A stretch of DNA of 64,000 bases from Peteryoungia ipomoeae (GCF_004912165.1 NZ_STGV01000004.1:124001-188000); one strand, 5' to 3'. Counted from the first letter of the stretch, positions 52,844-63,105 are shown. Notes: generated by a model not told the origin, from the letters alone. Numbers and translations are program-made.

Positions 52844-53074
52844 TTACAGATCGATGATCGTGCCCTTGCCGTCGTTCCAGACGCGCAGGTCTTCACGCCG
52901 TTTCGCCCGGGCATAAACCGGTTGGCGCTTTGCCCGCGGCAGCAGCATCCGGACAGCCATCGTGACCGTCAGGAGGGCGCCGACGATCAGCGTCAGGGAA
53001 ACCGCAAAGGCGGCGGCAATACCAACAAAGGCGAGGCCAGCGATTGCGAAAGCGGCGGAACGGAGATTCTGCAT
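52844..53074 (-). CDS. Small membrane protein of unknown function, 76 aa
   Basis: Two adjacent hydrophobic helices (residues about 8-45, FAIAGLAFVGIAAAFAVSLT then LIVGALLTVTMAVRML) followed by a basic tail ending EDLRVWNDGKGTIIDL. The tail form is a familiar one in rhizobial small proteins, but no function is known. Start MQNLRSAAFA chosen as the first Met before the helices; a longer frame upstream to 53200 lacks coding character. Confidence 0.7.
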   Translation of the reverse strand: MQNLRSAAFAIAGLAFVGIAAAFAVSLTLIVGALLTVTMAVRMLLPRAKRQPVYARAKRREDLRVWNDGKGTIIDL

Positions 53075-53184
53075 GGGCGTTATCCTTTCACCTCCCCAAG
53101 GTGAGCCTTCCCTCCCTGCTTTGCAAGGGGAGTTCACCGATTTGTCATCTTGCGCGGCGGAACAAAGCTTGCGAGAACAGCACC

Positions 53185-54102
53185 ATGACTTTTCTGCCAC
53201 ATGCGTCTCGCCCCTCCTCGCGCCCGCGTCGTTCCGTGCTGACGGTGCCGGCCATCAACGAACGCGCGCTTTTCAAGGTGCAGAGCCTTGATTGCGATGC
53301 GGTGATCTTCGATCTCGAGGATTCGGTGGCGCCCGAGCGCAAGGCAGAGGCCCGCCTCCTTTTGTCGCAGTTCCTGCGGTCGGCGGATCTAGGGCAGCGG
53401 GAGCGAATCATTCGCATCAACGGCGCGGACGGCACGCATTTCCGCGATGACATGGCCATGGTGATCGCTGCGGCCCCCGATGCGGTGCTGTTGCCGAAGG
53501 TGGAGGACCCCGACGCGGTTCTCGATGCGGTGCAACTGCTGGAGGAACGTGACAGTGCCGAGGCCGTGCGGATCTGGGCCATGATCGAAACGCCGCTCGG
53601 CGTGCTCAATGCCGCAGCGATTGCAGCGACCGGTCGTACCGAAGCGGGGCGGCTCGATGCGCTGGTGGTCGGGCTCAATGACCTGCGCAAGGCAACCGGT
53701 ATTCCTGCCGAGCCTGAACGGCGCTATCTCGTGCCCTATCTCATGCAGATCGTTCTTGCGGCCCGGGCCTTTGGGCTCGATGTCATCGACAGTGTGTCGA
53801 ACACTTATAGCGATCTCATCACCTTCGACACGGAATGCGCACAAGGGGCTGCCATGGGCTTTGATGGCAAAATGCTCATTCACCCGGCCCAGATTGCCAG
53901 CGCCAACCGCGCCTTTGGTCCAAGTGATGACACCATCGCCGAGGCGCGATTGCTGATCGAAGCCTTTTCAGATCCTGCCAATGCGGGTCTCAACGTCATG
54001 ACCATCAACGGCCGCATGGTCGAAAGGCTGCATGCGGAGGAGGCCGCACGGCTGCTCGAGCGCGTCGCCTTCTTGAAAGACCGAAAGGATCCAACCGCAT
54101 GA
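53185..54102 (+). CDS. HpcH/HpaI-type CoA-ester lyase (CitE-like)
   Basis: A 305-aa TIM-barrel lyase. RRSVLTVPAINERALFKVQS, the metal/substrate Glu-Asp in AVIFDLEDSVAPERKAEAR, the Arg in RERIIRINGADG and IWAMIETPLGVLNA are typical of CitE-like malyl-, citramalyl- or mesaconyl-CoA lyases. Exact substrate undecided. Overlaps the DUF1737 gene by ATGA, so the two are co-translated. Confidence 0.85.
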   Translation: MTFLPHASRPSSRPRRSVLTVPAINERALFKVQSLDCDAVIFDLEDSVAPERKAEARLLLSQFLRSADLGQRERIIRINGADGTHFRDDMAMVIAAAPDAVLLPKVEDPDAVLDAVQLLEERDSAEAVRIWAMIETPLGVLNAAAIAATGRTEAGRLDALVVGLNDLRKATGIPAEPERRYLVPYLMQIVLAARAFGLDVIDSVSNTYSDLITFDTECAQGAAMGFDGKMLIHPAQIASANRAFGPSDDTIAEARLLIEAFSDPANAGLNVMTINGRMVERLHAEEAARLLERVAFLKDRKDPTA

Positions 54103-54305
54103 AAGTCTATCGCTTCCTGACAGGCCCAGACGATTCCTCCTTCTGCCACCGCGTGACCGATGCACTGAACAAGGGCTGGGAACTGCACGGCTCGCCAAGC
54201 CACACTTTCAACGCCGCGGAGAACCGGCTGTATTGCGGCCAGGCGGTGGTGAAGACGGTGCACGGCAAGGACTATGATCCGAGCATGAAGCTCGGCGAGC
54301 AGTAA
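54099..54305 (+). CDS. DUF1737 protein
   Basis: A 68-aa protein, MKVYRFLTGPDDSSFCHRVT then NKGWELHGSPSHTFN and GQAVVKTV: the DUF1737 pattern, function unknown. Coupled to the CoA-ester lyase gene by a 4-nt overlap, the usual rhizobial context. Confidence 0.88.
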   Translation: MKVYRFLTGPDDSSFCHRVTDALNKGWELHGSPSHTFNAAENRLYCGQAVVKTVHGKDYDPSMKLGEQ

Positions 54306-54316
54306 GGGGTGCGTCT

Positions 54317-54450
54317 CCTCTCCCCTTGTGGGAGAGGTTACAAAATCGAGGGCTTAGCCCGATCAGGGCTAAACCTCAGATTTTCCGTCCTCCCCCTTGT
54401 GGGGGCAGCTCGCCCACTTCGTCCCAAGATGGTTGTGGGGGAGAGGCTAT
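54317..54450. repeat. Composite palindromic element
   Basis: CCTCTCCC/GGGAGAGG hairpin (54317-54337), then an imperfect roughly 20-bp inverted repeat AAAATCGAGGGCTTAGCCC/GGGCTAAACCTCAGATTTT (54342-54384), then CCCCC-TTGT-GGGGG (54392-54405) and a partial GGGGGAGAGG end. It starts 11 nt after the DUF1737 stop and may act as its terminator. Confidence 0.7.
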
Positions 54451-54490
54451 CCGACGGGTTCACCTGCCATAACCGTCATGCTCTCTGCTG

Positions 54491-54533
54491 GCCTTGGTAG
54501 ATCCTCGGGCTTGTCCCGAGGATCTACCAAGGC
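54491..54533. repeat. Perfect 19-bp-arm inverted repeat (REP-like)
   Basis: Arms 54491-54509 and 54515-54533 (GCCTTGGTAGATCCTCGGG and complement) enclose a 5-nt loop. The core GATCCTCGGG...CCCGAGGATC is a common rhizobial palindrome. Confidence 0.85.
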
Positions 54534-54751
54534 AGCCCCGGAAACGACGTTTCCGGCGACGGCACCTATGCATTCTTTCAAAAACCCCAAGCTGAACCGC
54601 CGGTCGGACTCCTCGTCCTCCGGGAGGTGAAAACTTGTCTCGGACGGGGCGCCAGAAGCAGCCTGTCTAAGTAGTAGTATGTGGCTCCTTCCGGCGCCCC
54701 GTTCGGCGTTTTGTCCCGCTCGCATGCGTCTCTCTGGCAGGGCGGCGACGG

Positions 54752-54829
54752 TCTTTGGCTTTTCTCGGTCCTCGGGTTATCCCTCGGGTTAAACCCGAGG
54801 ACGAGGATGACGAGAAAAGGGCCAAAGAT
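54752..54829. repeat. Long nested inverted repeat
   Basis: Outer arms TCTTTGGCTTTTCTCG (54752-54767) and CGAGAAAA-GG-GCCAAAGA (54811-54828); inner arms TCCTCGGGTT/AACCCGAGGA (54769-54778/54792-54801). A GAGGATGACG tail links it to the REP-like element at 54491. Confidence 0.75.
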
Positions 54830-54948
54830 TGACCGGGCGTAGGGTCCGGCTTGGCAGAGTCCTCCCGAGGGAATGTCTGCGTCAGCCTGGCCGGTGGCCC
54901 GGGAGGTTCCCGCCGGATGGTGCACCATTCCGACCGGGACCCTCGCCC

Positions 54949-54987
54949 GGGGGATGGGATCTGTCTTTAAGACTGACCCCATCCCCG
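54949..54987. repeat. Nested inverted repeat
   Basis: GGGGATGGG and CCCATCCCC enclose GTCTTTAAGAC, itself palindromic. Confidence 0.7.
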
Positions 54988-55367
54988 CCGTTTGTTTCGC
55001 CCCGCCGTCTGGAGTGTTCGCGACAGCGCGGGCGCCTTGTCTGTGTGCCTCTGAGGCACGCCCTTCCGATCAGGGTATCCAGGTTTTGGGGACATCCGAC
55101 CCCATCACCCTCGTCCAGCCCTTCGTCAGGAGGGAGACCGTTGCAAGTGGGCCGGGGTTTTCTGCCTGCGACAGCACATCGCCCCGGCGCCGATCCCGCC
55201 TCGCCTGACATCGCATCGTCAGGTGTATCCGAGGGCGGGACAGCACCGAGTATGGGGCATGTGCGGGAGACGGGGATGATTGAAGGCGCGGGGTGTTGAT
55301 TTGGCTCAAGAATTTGGGTGCGGCGTCCCCGGTTTTTGAGGTTTAAGATGCTGCCGAGGGCGGTTTC

Positions 55368-55420
55368 CCTCTTCTCCCCGATGGGGAGAAGGTGGCGCGC
55401 AAGCGCCGGATGAGGGGGGC
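55368..55420. repeat. RIME-like element, copy 1
   Basis: CTTCTCCCC-GAT-GGGGAGAAG followed by GGCGC-GCAA-GCGCC and GGATGAGGGG, the two-hairpin layout of the family. Confidence 0.75.
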
Positions 55421-55495
55421 GGCGCAGCCGAATTTCACCGAGCGCAGGTTCCGGTGACCCTGCCAGGGCTCTGCCATAACGCCTTGCGCTTCGTG

Positions 55496-55544
55496 CCCCC
55501 CTCATCTGGTCCTTCGGACCCTCTTCTCCCCGCTGGGGAGAAGG
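55496..55544. repeat. RIME-like element, copy 2 (inverted)
   Basis: CCCCCTCATCTGGTCC-TTC-GGACC followed by CTTCTCCCC-GCT-GGGGAGAAG: same layout as copy 1 in opposite orientation. Confidence 0.75.
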
Positions 55545-55592
55545 GTGAGCGCGCCGCTGCCTCGCATCTGGTGGCCCTTGCCCCTCACCCTG

Positions 55593-55618
55593 CCCTCTCC
55601 CCGCAGGCGGGGAGAGGG
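55593..55618. repeat. Perfect 11-bp hairpin (RIME-like half)
   Basis: CCCTCTCCCCG and CGGGGAGAGGG with a CAGG loop. Confidence 0.75.
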
Positions 55619-55725
55619 GGCGTTGTGCCGTGGGATGCGCCGTGCAGATGGAGCCCACCCGACGAAGCCTTGTGTTGGGGGTGCCGTCGCACCGTCGGAG
55701 TGTTGTGCGGGGCTGGCCGTCATGG

Positions 55726-55774
55726 CCTTCTCCCTGCTTGCGGGGAGAAGGTGCCCGAAGGGCGGATGAGGGGC
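55726..55774. repeat. RIME-like element, copy 3
   Basis: CCTTCTCCCTG-CTTG-CGGGGAGAAGG then GCCC-GAA-GGGC and GGATGAGGGGC, same orientation as copy 1. Confidence 0.75.
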
Positions 55775-55993
55775 TGAAGGGGCGCGCAATAACGCAGAGC
55801 CGGCCCCTTCGTTTCCCATCGGCAGAGAGTTGGCGCGAAAGTGCTGGATGAGGGTTTTGCCGAGGATCGTGCGTGTAGTGACCCGCTGGGGGGGCGGCGG
55901 ACCATCTTCTTTTCGGAGCGGTGCCCGACGGGCGGACGAGGAAAGGGTGTTACGACGCCGATGGGTGAACCAGGCTCTCGGGGCTGAAAACGA

Positions 55994-56018
55994 CAAAAGC
56001 CCCGAGGCGGGGCTTTTG
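55994..56018 (-). terminator. Terminator after bfr
   Basis: CAAAAGCCCC and GGGGCTTTTG pair around a short loop, 20 nt after the bfr stop; TTTTG follows on the minus strand. Confidence 0.85.
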
Positions 56019-56037
56019 AGAAGGGCTGCGGCAGGTG

Positions 56038-56523
56038 TTACTCGGCGGAATCGGCGGATTCGGCGTTGAGCTGGCCGTATTTTTCCTCGCCGATCTTGGC
56101 GAGCAGATCGAGCTGGGTTTCGAGGAAGTCGATATGGCCTTCCTCATCGATCAACAGCTGTTCGAAGAGTTTCATCGAGACGTAATCACCCGCCGCGTGA
56201 CAGATGTCGCGCGAAGCCTTGTAGGCGGTGCGGGCATCGTATTCGCCGGCGAGATCGGCTTCGAGCACTTCCTTGACGTTCTGGCCGATGCGCAGCGGTG
56301 CTACGGTCTGCAGGTTCGGGTGGCCTTCCAGGAAGATGATGCGGTCGATGATCTTGTCGGCGTGCTGCATCTCTTCGATCGATTCTGCCCGCTCCTTCTT
56401 GGCGAGCTTGGTGTAACCCCAGTCATTCAGCAGGCGATAGTGCAGCCAGTACTGATTGACCGCGCCGAGCTCGAGGAAGAGGGCCTCGTTGAGCTGTTCA
56501 ATGACCTTGGGATCACCCTTCAT
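56038..56523 (-). CDS. bfr: Bacterioferritin
   Basis: A 161-aa haem-containing ferritin storing iron in a 24-mer. Ferroxidase ligands: Glu in [15 protein letters not shown], ExxH in [14 protein letters not shown] (whose Met binds haem), Glu in [11 protein letters not shown] and ExxH in [12 protein letters not shown]. Standard length. Together with bfd it forms an iron storage/release pair, with an Irr-type box upstream. Confidence 0.96.
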   Translation of the reverse strand: MKGDPKVIEQLNEALFLELGAVNQYWLHYRLLNDWGYTKLAKKERAESIEEMQHADKIIDRIIFLEGHPNLQTVAPLRIGQNVKEVLEADLAGEYDARTAYKASRDICHAAGDYVSMKLFEQLLIDEEGHIDFLETQLDLLAKIGEEKYGQLNAESADSAE

Positions 56524-56593
56524 GGTTTTCGTCCTTATACGTGATTGGAATGGGCAGATGTTATCTCTCGAAATGCGATCTGTCGAGTGTCAT

Positions 56594-56610
56594 CTTAGAA
56601 GGATTCTAAA
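56594..56610. promoter_or_regulatory. Irr-type iron control element (ICE box) upstream of bfr
   Basis: TTAGAA-GGA-TTCTAA, a perfect palindrome with flanking A/T, matching the Irr consensus TTTAGAA-N3-TTCTAAA; 71 nt before the bfr start. Irr would repress bfr when iron is scarce. Confidence 0.75.
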
Positions 56611-56758
56611 CTTCTGCTCGGGTGCAGTTCGAAAGGCTCATGCGCCGCGCGGCAGGGATTGCAGCGAGGGACGCAGCGTGCAGAAAGACGCACATCCTCG
56701 GTGCGCATGATGTTGTCGGGCGATGTTCTGGCGGATCGAACGGCGGGGTGGGAGCGGA

Positions 56759-57082
56759 TTAGCCGGCGGCGCGGCGCGCCGTGATCATGGCCTGGCGGCG
56801 CTCGGCAAGGGCTGCCTTCTGTTCCTCGTGGAACTGCTTCAGACGCTCCATGAAATCCACGACCTTGGTTTCTTCGGTCTTGCGCGCGGCGTGGTATTCT
56901 TCGGTGGTGCGGATGATGATCTCGACCACATTGGGAAAGCAGCCGCAGCAGCGACCGCGCTTGCCCATGGCATGATAGACCTTGCCGGGCACGATCAGCT
57001 GCCAACAGTCCTGATCCAGAAGCTCGGTGATGACCGCCTGGATTTCCTTGTCCGTGATGAAATTGCAGCTGCAGACCAGCAT
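56759..57082 (-). CDS. bfd: Bacterioferritin-associated ferredoxin (Bfd-like)
   Basis: A 107-aa 2Fe-2S protein. MLVCSCNFITDKEIQ and GKRGRCCGCFPNVVEII supply the four Cys of the BFD fold, which reduces bacterioferritin to release iron. A C-terminal helix of about 35 residues (KVVDFMERLKQFHEEQ) extends beyond the classical 64-aa Bfd. MLVCSC start chosen; an ATG seven codons upstream is possible. It lies upstream of bfr on the same strand; the ICE box lies between them. Confidence 0.88.
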   Translation of the reverse strand: MLVCSCNFITDKEIQAVITELLDQDCWQLIVPGKVYHAMGKRGRCCGCFPNVVEIIIRTTEEYHAARKTEETKVVDFMERLKQFHEEQKAALAERRQAMITARRAAG

Positions 57083-57181
57083 GGTCGGGCACTCGCCAAA
57101 CATGACACTCGTTGTCCCCTTTCTCGTGAACCGGACGACATTTGTCAAGAAAAATCGCATGTGCCGGCCGGGCACCTCTTC

Positions 57182-60100
57182 TCAGTGGAAATTGCGGCCC
57201 TTCGGCATCAGGTCAGCCATGGCGCTGCGGCGGGGATGGCCCGGCGGTGGCCCCTTGATGAGCGCCGTCGGGGCAGGTGCCGGTGCCGGCACGGTCTGCG
57301 GCGGCAATGGCGCACCCGGCATTTCGCGGGGGCGGCGCTGATCGACGCCCGGACGGCGCACTTCATCGGCATGGGCGAGACTATCGAGCCCCTTGATATC
57401 ACCAAGCAGCAGGCTCAACCGAGCGCTGGCATCGACCAGGTGATCGGCCACCACATGAATGACGCCATTGGCCTTTTGCAGCCGGCCGCGGATGACCACC
57501 AGCCTTGCGCCCATGACGACGGGGCGACAGCGCTCGAAGACCTTCGGCCAGACGATGGCATTGGCCGTGCCGGTTTCATCCTCCAGCGTCATGAAGATCA
57601 CGCCCTTTGCCGAGCCGGGGCGCTGGCGCACGAGGACGAGGCCCGCCAGCGTGACCTTTGCGCCATTCGGCAAGGTTTCCAGATCCACGCTCGAGCGCAG
57701 CCCCGCCCGGCGCATGGCGGTGCGCAGGAAGGACAGGGGGTGGGCCTTGAGCGAGAAGCTGAGGCTGCGGTAATCGCTCAAAACCTCCTCGCCCGGCGGC
57801 ATGCGCGGCAGGGCAACTTCCGCCTCTTCCTGCAGATCCTCACCGGGAAGCGAGAGGAAGAGGGGCAGTTCTTCCAGCGCGGTGCCTGAATCGAGCGCCT
57901 GGGCGGCCCAAAGCGCATCGCGGCGATTGAGCCCGAGAGAGGAGAAGGCATCGGCATCGGCCAGCTTTTCGATGACGGCGCGGGGAAGGCGGGTGCGCAG
58001 CCAGAGATCGCGGACGGAATCATAGCCTGAACCGCGGCATTCGACGAGGCGGTTCATCTCGGTCTCCGACAGGCCCTTGATCTGGCGAAAGCCGAGGCGG
58101 ACGGCGTGGCGGCTCACGATGACGGCTTTCATCGAGGCATGGCGGGACTGGATGCGATCAGGATTAAAGGCGGGCTGCCCATCTTCATTGCCTTCCAGCG
58201 TAGAATTCCAGTCGGAATGATTGATGTCTATGGGCCGGATTTCGACGCCGTGCTCGCGGGCGTCGCGCACCAGCTGGCCCGGTGCATAAAAACCCATCGG
58301 CTGGGAATTGAGGATCGCGGCGCAGAAGACATCCGGATAATAAGCCTTGAACCAGCAGGAGACATAGACGAGCAGGGCAAAGGAGGCCGCATGGCTTTCG
58401 GGAAAACCGTATTCGCCGAAACCCTCGATCTGGCTGAAGCAGCGGGCGGCGAATTCGGCATCATAGCCATTGGCCACCATGCCCTCGATCATGCGCTTCT
58501 GGAAACTCGAGACCTGGCCGGTGCGGCGGAAGGTGGCCATGGCGCGGCGCAGCCTGTCGGCCTCTCCCGGCGTGAAGCCGGCGGCGGTGATGGCGATCTG
58601 CATGGCCTGTTCCTGGAAAAGCGGCACGCCGAGCGTGCGCTCCAGCACGTGTCTGAGTTCTGGACTGGGGTAATCGATCGGCCGGCCGGCGAGATCATCC
58701 TCGCGACGCTTCAGATAGGGATGGACCATGTTGCCCTGGATCGGGCCGGGGCGGACGATCGCCACCTCAATGACCAGATCGTAGAATTTGCGCGGCTTGA
58801 GGCGCGGCAGCATGCTCATCTGGGCGCGGCTCTCGATCTGGAAGACGCCGAGCGTATCGGCGCGGCAAATCATGTCATAGACGGCATTCTGCTGGTCCTC
58901 ATTGACCGAAGCGAGCGTCTCGTGGCGGTCGTAATGGATTGCGAGCAGCTTGAAGGCCTTGGCGAGGCAGGTGAGCATGCCAAGCGCAAGAACGTCGATC
59001 TTGAGGATCTTCAGCGTGTCGAGGTCGTCCTTGTTCCACTCCACCATGTAGCGGCCATCGGCGGTGTTCATGATCGGCACCACCTCGTCCAGCCGGTCTC
59101 GGGTGATGACGAAGCCGCCGACATGCTGCGAGAGGTGGCGGGGGAAGTCCTGCAGGGCCTGGGCATAATCGAGGACCCGACGCGTCGTGGGGTCGGCCAG
59201 ATCAAGCCCTGCGGCCCGGGCCTGATCCTCGGTGAAATCATGCGTCCACCAGCCCCAGATGGAGCCGGCGAGCGCCGACTGCACATCGTTCGACATGCCG
59301 AAGGCCTTTGCCACCTCGCGGCCGGCCGAGCGCGAGCGATAGCTGATGACGGCGGCTGTCAGGGCGGCGTGCTCGCGCCCATAGGTGCGGTAGATGAACT
59401 GGATCACCTCCTCGCGCTTCTCGTGCTCGAAATCGACGTCGATGTCCGGCGGCTCGTCGCGCTCGGTCGAGATGAAGCGGTCGAAGAGCAGGGTGGTCTT
59501 TTGCGGATCGACCTCGGTGATGCCAAGGCAGAAGCAGACGGCCGAATTGGCAGCCGAGCCTCGACCCTGGCAGAGAATACCGACCGAACGGGCGTGGCAG
59601 ACGATGCGATAGACGGTGAGGAAATAGGGCTCGTAGCGCTTTTCCGAGATCAGCTTGAGTTCGTAATCGAGGAGACCGAGGACATTTTCAGGAATTTTGT
59701 CGGGATAGCGGCGGGCGGCCCCCTCAAAGGTGAGGCGTTTGAGGGCCACTGCCGGAGGCTCACCATCGAAGATCTCGTCGGGATACTGATGCGAGAGTTC
59801 ATCGAGAGAGAATTTTAGCCGGCTAAAGAATTTCGCGTTGTTGGCCATCGCTTCAGGATAGGCGCGCAGCAGGCGGGCCATTTCGCTGCCGGTTTTCAGA
59901 TGCCGCTCGGCATGGGCATGCAGGCGAAGGCCGGCTTCGGCGACCGGCACGTGCTCGCGGATGGCGATGACGACATCGGCCAGCGGCCGGCGGGCGGGCT
60001 CGTGATAGATGACGTCGTTGGTGGCGATCAGCGGCAGGCCGAAATCACCGCCGATCAGGGAAAGCTCCTCGAAGGTCTTGCGGTCGAAGCCGTCATAGCG

Positions 60101-60604
60101 TGGCACCAGCGCCAGATGAAGCCGAGACCCCAGCAGCGCCTGCAAGGGGGCAAGCCTTGCCTTGAAATCATCGATCGTGGCGGGGGTGACCAGGGCAGGC
60201 GGCATGGCGACGAACAGGAGGCTTTCGTGCCAGTCCTCGAGGTCCTCTGCATAGAGCGTGCAGGTCCCCTTCTTCGAGCGCAGATTGCCTGCACTCAGGA
60301 GACGGCAGAGATGGCCCCAGCCCTTGCGATCCATGGGATAGGCAAGCAATTCCGGCGTCTCGTCGGCAAAGGCGAGACGGGCGCCCGGGCGGAAGGCGAG
60401 GTTGTTGAGCTTGGCGGAGGCATGCAGGCGCACGACGCCGGCCACTGTGTTGACATCGGCAAGACCAATGCCGTCGAGACCAAGGGCAAGTGCCTCGCGC
60501 ACCAGCTCTTCGGCGTGGGAGGCGCCGTCGAGGAAGGAGAAATTGCTCTTGAGGCCGATTTCGAAAAACCGGGGATCGGCGGCCTCACCTGCGGGTCTCA
60601 GCAT
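57182..60604 (-). CDS. dnaE2: Error-prone DNA polymerase DnaE2
   Basis: A 1140-aa C-family polymerase for translesion synthesis. The N-terminal PHP domain opens [20 protein letters not shown]; catalytic Asp motifs are [19 protein letters not shown]. The OB domain ([19 protein letters not shown]) and the end PKGRNFH are present. The ATG at 60604 starts just before the PHP block; a longer frame to 60934 runs antisense over imuB and was rejected. Third gene of the imuA-imuB-dnaE2 cassette, 7 nt after imuB. Confidence 0.95.
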   Translation of the reverse strand: MLRPAGEAADPRFFEIGLKSNFSFLDGASHAEELVREALALGLDGIGLADVNTVAGVVRLHASAKLNNLAFRPGARLAFADETPELLAYPMDRKGWGHLCRLLSAGNLRSKKGTCTLYAEDLEDWHESLLFVAMPPALVTPATIDDFKARLAPLQALLGSRLHLALVPRYDGFDRKTFEELSLIGGDFGLPLIATNDVIYHEPARRPLADVVIAIREHVPVAEAGLRLHAHAERHLKTGSEMARLLRAYPEAMANNAKFFSRLKFSLDELSHQYPDEIFDGEPPAVALKRLTFEGAARRYPDKIPENVLGLLDYELKLISEKRYEPYFLTVYRIVCHARSVGILCQGRGSAANSAVCFCLGITEVDPQKTTLLFDRFISTERDEPPDIDVDFEHEKREEVIQFIYRTYGREHAALTAAVISYRSRSAGREVAKAFGMSNDVQSALAGSIWGWWTHDFTEDQARAAGLDLADPTTRRVLDYAQALQDFPRHLSQHVGGFVITRDRLDEVVPIMNTADGRYMVEWNKDDLDTLKILKIDVLALGMLTCLAKAFKLLAIHYDRHETLASVNEDQQNAVYDMICRADTLGVFQIESRAQMSMLPRLKPRKFYDLVIEVAIVRPGPIQGNMVHPYLKRREDDLAGRPIDYPSPELRHVLERTLGVPLFQEQAMQIAITAAGFTPGEADRLRRAMATFRRTGQVSSFQKRMIEGMVANGYDAEFAARCFSQIEGFGEYGFPESHAASFALLVYVSCWFKAYYPDVFCAAILNSQPMGFYAPGQLVRDAREHGVEIRPIDINHSDWNSTLEGNEDGQPAFNPDRIQSRHASMKAVIVSRHAVRLGFRQIKGLSETEMNRLVECRGSGYDSVRDLWLRTRLPRAVIEKLADADAFSSLGLNRRDALWAAQALDSGTALEELPLFLSLPGEDLQEEAEVALPRMPPGEEVLSDYRSLSFSLKAHPLSFLRTAMRRAGLRSSVDLETLPNGAKVTLAGLVLVRQRPGSAKGVIFMTLEDETGTANAIVWPKVFERCRPVVMGARLVVIRGRLQKANGVIHVVADHLVDASARLSLLLGDIKGLDSLAHADEVRRPGVDQRRPREMPGAPLPPQTVPAPAPAPTALIKGPPPGHPRRSAMADLMPKGRNFH

Positions 60605-60611
60605 CGGCGCC

Positions 60612-62282
60612 TCAGGAGAAAAAGCCCTGGAGGAACCAGGTGGGGGTGACGGTGCGGCGCTCGTAAAGCCCCTGGCGGAACAGCCAGAAACGCTGGCCGG
60701 CAGTATCCTCGATGCGGAAATAGTCGCGCGGCGGGGCCTCTTCGCCATCGATCCACCATTCCGGCGCCAGACGCTCGGGACCTTCGGCCCGGGTGATGCG
60801 GCGCTGAACGCGGCGCCAGCGGAAACTGGCCGGCGGGCCATCGGGAACCGAGGACATGACCTCGACCTGTTCGGGGCGGGCCAGCAGACGAAGTGGCCTT
60901 GCGCCGCGGGCGGGCGGTTCGACGCTTTTGGCAAGGGGGGCGGCAGAGGGTGATGCGGTTGGGACAGGGGCGGGCGCCGAAGCCTTCAGGCGGGCCTCTT
61001 CACTCAACGGCTGAAAGCCTGACGCGCGATCCGGCCAGTGGCTGGCAAGCGCGACCGGCAGGCGCAGCGCCTTGTCGCCGAGGCGGGCGGAGACCTTGTC
61101 GAGAAAGCGGGTCAGGTGCTCGCCCGCCATCTCGGCTTCTTCCGACAAGCCGGCCTGCTGCTCCTGGAAGGTCTCGCTGATCAGCACGTTGAGGCGGAGA
61201 AGCTCATAGCCGAAACCGGCATCGAGTTCATCGGCAAGCACGGCGAGGCGCTCGGTAAACAGGGCGCGGATGCGGGCGGGATCGCGCAAGGGGGCGGATG
61301 CGCCGACCTCGATGCGGAAGACGCGACCATCGACGCGAAACACCAGGAGCTCGAACAGCCGGCCACCTTCACCACGCGCTTCCAGCGCGGTTTTGAGGCC
61401 GGCCGCAAGCCGGGCAGCGAGGTCCAGCACATGCTCCTCGCTGACAATGGGCTCGGCCAGCCGCCGCTCGGCCGACAGGAGCGGCAACAGGCGGCGGGGT
61501 GAAATCGGCTCGCCCTCGCGGCCAAGCGCCTGATCGAGGCGGCGCATGGGGGTGGGGCCGAAGCGGCGGGTGATCGGCGCGCGTGCCGCCGCCATCAGGT
61601 CGCCGGCCCGTTTCAGCCCGACCCTTGCGAGATTGGCGAGGATCTCCGGCGCGAGACGCAGCGCGGCAATGGGAAGCGGCGCCAGTGCTCTCTCGCTGTC
61701 TTCAGGAGCGACCCGGCCGGGACCGCCAAAGCGGCTGCAGGCGCGCGCCAGTCCGGGCGTTGCGGCCACGGCGACGCTGACGGCCAGGCCGAAACCTGTG
61801 AGCCTGTGGGTGAGGTCGGCGAGCAGCCTCTCCTCGCCGCCGAACAGATGGGTACAGCCGGTGATGTCGAGAAACAGTCCGTCCTCGCCATCCAGTGCAA
61901 CCAGTGGCGTATAGCGATCGCACCAGTCGGCAATGGCCTCGAGAAAGGCGCGGTCGGCGGCGGGATCGGCCTCGATGACCTCAAGCGCGACACAGATGGC
62001 TTTTGCCTCGGCAAGCCCCTGACCCACGCTCAAGCCAAAGGCTTCGGCGCTTTCATCGAGTGCTGTGAGGCGCATGGCATTGGCGACGCGCCCGACACAG
62101 GCGAGCGGCGGGCGTTCAGGATGCGCGCTCGAACCCTTGAATGCGTGTCTGTCCGAGCGCCACGACAGACCCCAGCGGCGGCGCGCGATGCGGTCGGTGG
62201 AGAGCCTCGGCAGCCACAGGGACAGGATGCGCTGTTCCGAGGCCTGATGTTGCGTGAGCAAGGGCGTGAAGGCGGCGGTCAT
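60612..62282 (-). CDS. imuB: ImuB, catalytically inactive Y-family polymerase
   Basis: A 556-aa DinB/UmuC-fold protein acting as adaptor between the beta clamp and DnaE2. [39 protein letters not shown] and the helix-hairpin-helix region follow the family. The polymerase carboxylates are not all kept, as expected. The start [11 protein letters not shown] at 62282 overlaps imuA by 167 bp. Confidence 0.92.
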   Translation of the reverse strand: MTAAFTPLLTQHQASEQRILSLWLPRLSTDRIARRRWGLSWRSDRHAFKGSSAHPERPPLACVGRVANAMRLTALDESAEAFGLSVGQGLAEAKAICVALEVIEADPAADRAFLEAIADWCDRYTPLVALDGEDGLFLDITGCTHLFGGEERLLADLTHRLTGFGLAVSVAVAATPGLARACSRFGGPGRVAPEDSERALAPLPIAALRLAPEILANLARVGLKRAGDLMAAARAPITRRFGPTPMRRLDQALGREGEPISPRRLLPLLSAERRLAEPIVSEEHVLDLAARLAAGLKTALEARGEGGRLFELLVFRVDGRVFRIEVGASAPLRDPARIRALFTERLAVLADELDAGFGYELLRLNVLISETFQEQQAGLSEEAEMAGEHLTRFLDKVSARLGDKALRLPVALASHWPDRASGFQPLSEEARLKASAPAPVPTASPSAAPLAKSVEPPARGARPLRLLARPEQVEVMSSVPDGPPASFRWRRVQRRITRAEGPERLAPEWWIDGEEAPPRDYFRIEDTAGQRFWLFRQGLYERRTVTPTWFLQGFFS

Positions 62283-63084
62283 GGGGGATCCACTCCAGGG
62301 TAAGATCGACAAGTCCCGGCAGACGGGATTTCTCGATTGAGATGTGAAAGACGGGATTCCCGATGCTGCCGCCCAGCAGGGATCCATTGGAAAGAGGCCG
62401 CGCCGCCGCCGGTGCGGGCCTGACGAACAGGCGGAAGGCGGCACTTGACGCCTCTTCCTCACCCGCTTGTCTCAAGATCAGCAGCCGACCGCCGGTGCTG
62501 CGGGCCTTGAGGCTCAGCCGGCGGCTTTCGGTGAGACCGAATTTCTTGAGATTGCCATGCACCTCCAGGAGCACGGTGGAGAAGGCCCGCGAGGTGAGCG
62601 CCGCCTCCGTGAGCCACAATGCATCCTCGATGCGGCGTGGCAGCGCATGCACCAGTTCGGAAGCCGAGAGGCCATAATGGCCAAGACCGGGCGCATAGAT
62701 CAGGCCCGCTTCCCGCACGACATGCGGATCGGCGATGAAGAGGCAGGGGCGTGATGCGGACGGCTTTTCTGCGCCGGGCTCGACCGCAGACATCATTGCG
62801 AGCGACAGGCCAAAGCCGGAGAGCGCACCGGCCTGCTGCAACCGGTCGCCGCGCAGTTCGATCATGCTGCCTTCTGCCGTCCATTCGGCGGCCAGCGGAG
62901 CAAAGATGGCTTCGGCTTCGGATGTTCCGGGGTGGTCAACCTGTTGCTCTTGCTGGTCGTCCGGCAGGTCTGGTCCGTCCGCCGTGGCAGCCAGACGGGC
63001 GGCATGGTCGGGCTTTCCCTCGATACGGGCAATTGCTTGCCTGAGGGCAAAAAGCTCTTCCTTCGCCGAAGGCCGCGGGCCCAT
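62116..63084 (-). CDS. imuA: ImuA, SOS mutagenesis protein (RecA-like)
   Basis: A 322-aa relative of RecA/SulA needed for DnaE2-dependent mutagenesis. MGPRPSAKEELFALRQAIARIEG, the central PCLFIADPHVVREAGLIYAPGLG and [20 protein letters not shown] are typical. After the last block the frame continues for about 45 residues (rich in His/Pro/Arg) over the start of imuB. The tail may be a neutral read-through. A LexA box lies just upstream. Confidence 0.88.
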   Translation of the reverse strand: MGPRPSAKEELFALRQAIARIEGKPDHAARLAATADGPDLPDDQQEQQVDHPGTSEAEAIFAPLAAEWTAEGSMIELRGDRLQQAGALSGFGLSLAMMSAVEPGAEKPSASRPCLFIADPHVVREAGLIYAPGLGHYGLSASELVHALPRRIEDALWLTEAALTSRAFSTVLLEVHGNLKKFGLTESRRLSLKARSTGGRLLILRQAGEEEASSAAFRLFVRPAPAAARPLSNGSLLGGSIGNPVFHISIEKSRLPGLVDLTLEWIPHDRRLHALAHATSGLGTAHPVPVAAEALHRPHRAPPLGSVVALGQTRIQGFERAS

Positions 63085-63105
63085 GACGTTCTCCGTTAAT
63101 CAGAT

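Larger units (their letters stand above)
54306..55993. repeat. Gene-free 1.7-kb mosaic of RIME/REP-like palindromes
   Basis: No credible gene was found; open frames here are low-complexity and lie across the hairpins. The stretch holds at least eight inverted repeats listed separately, in both orientations, resembling Rhizobium-specific intergenic mosaic elements (RIME). One degenerate element (GTGCCCGACGGGCGGACGAGG) lies near 55921-55941. Confidence 0.8.

Noticed and set aside
54578..55658. Several open frames of 110-260 codons in the repeat-rich gap
   Set aside because: They run across hairpins in several frames, are rich in Pro/Arg/Gly, lack ribosome sites and show no protein-like pattern.
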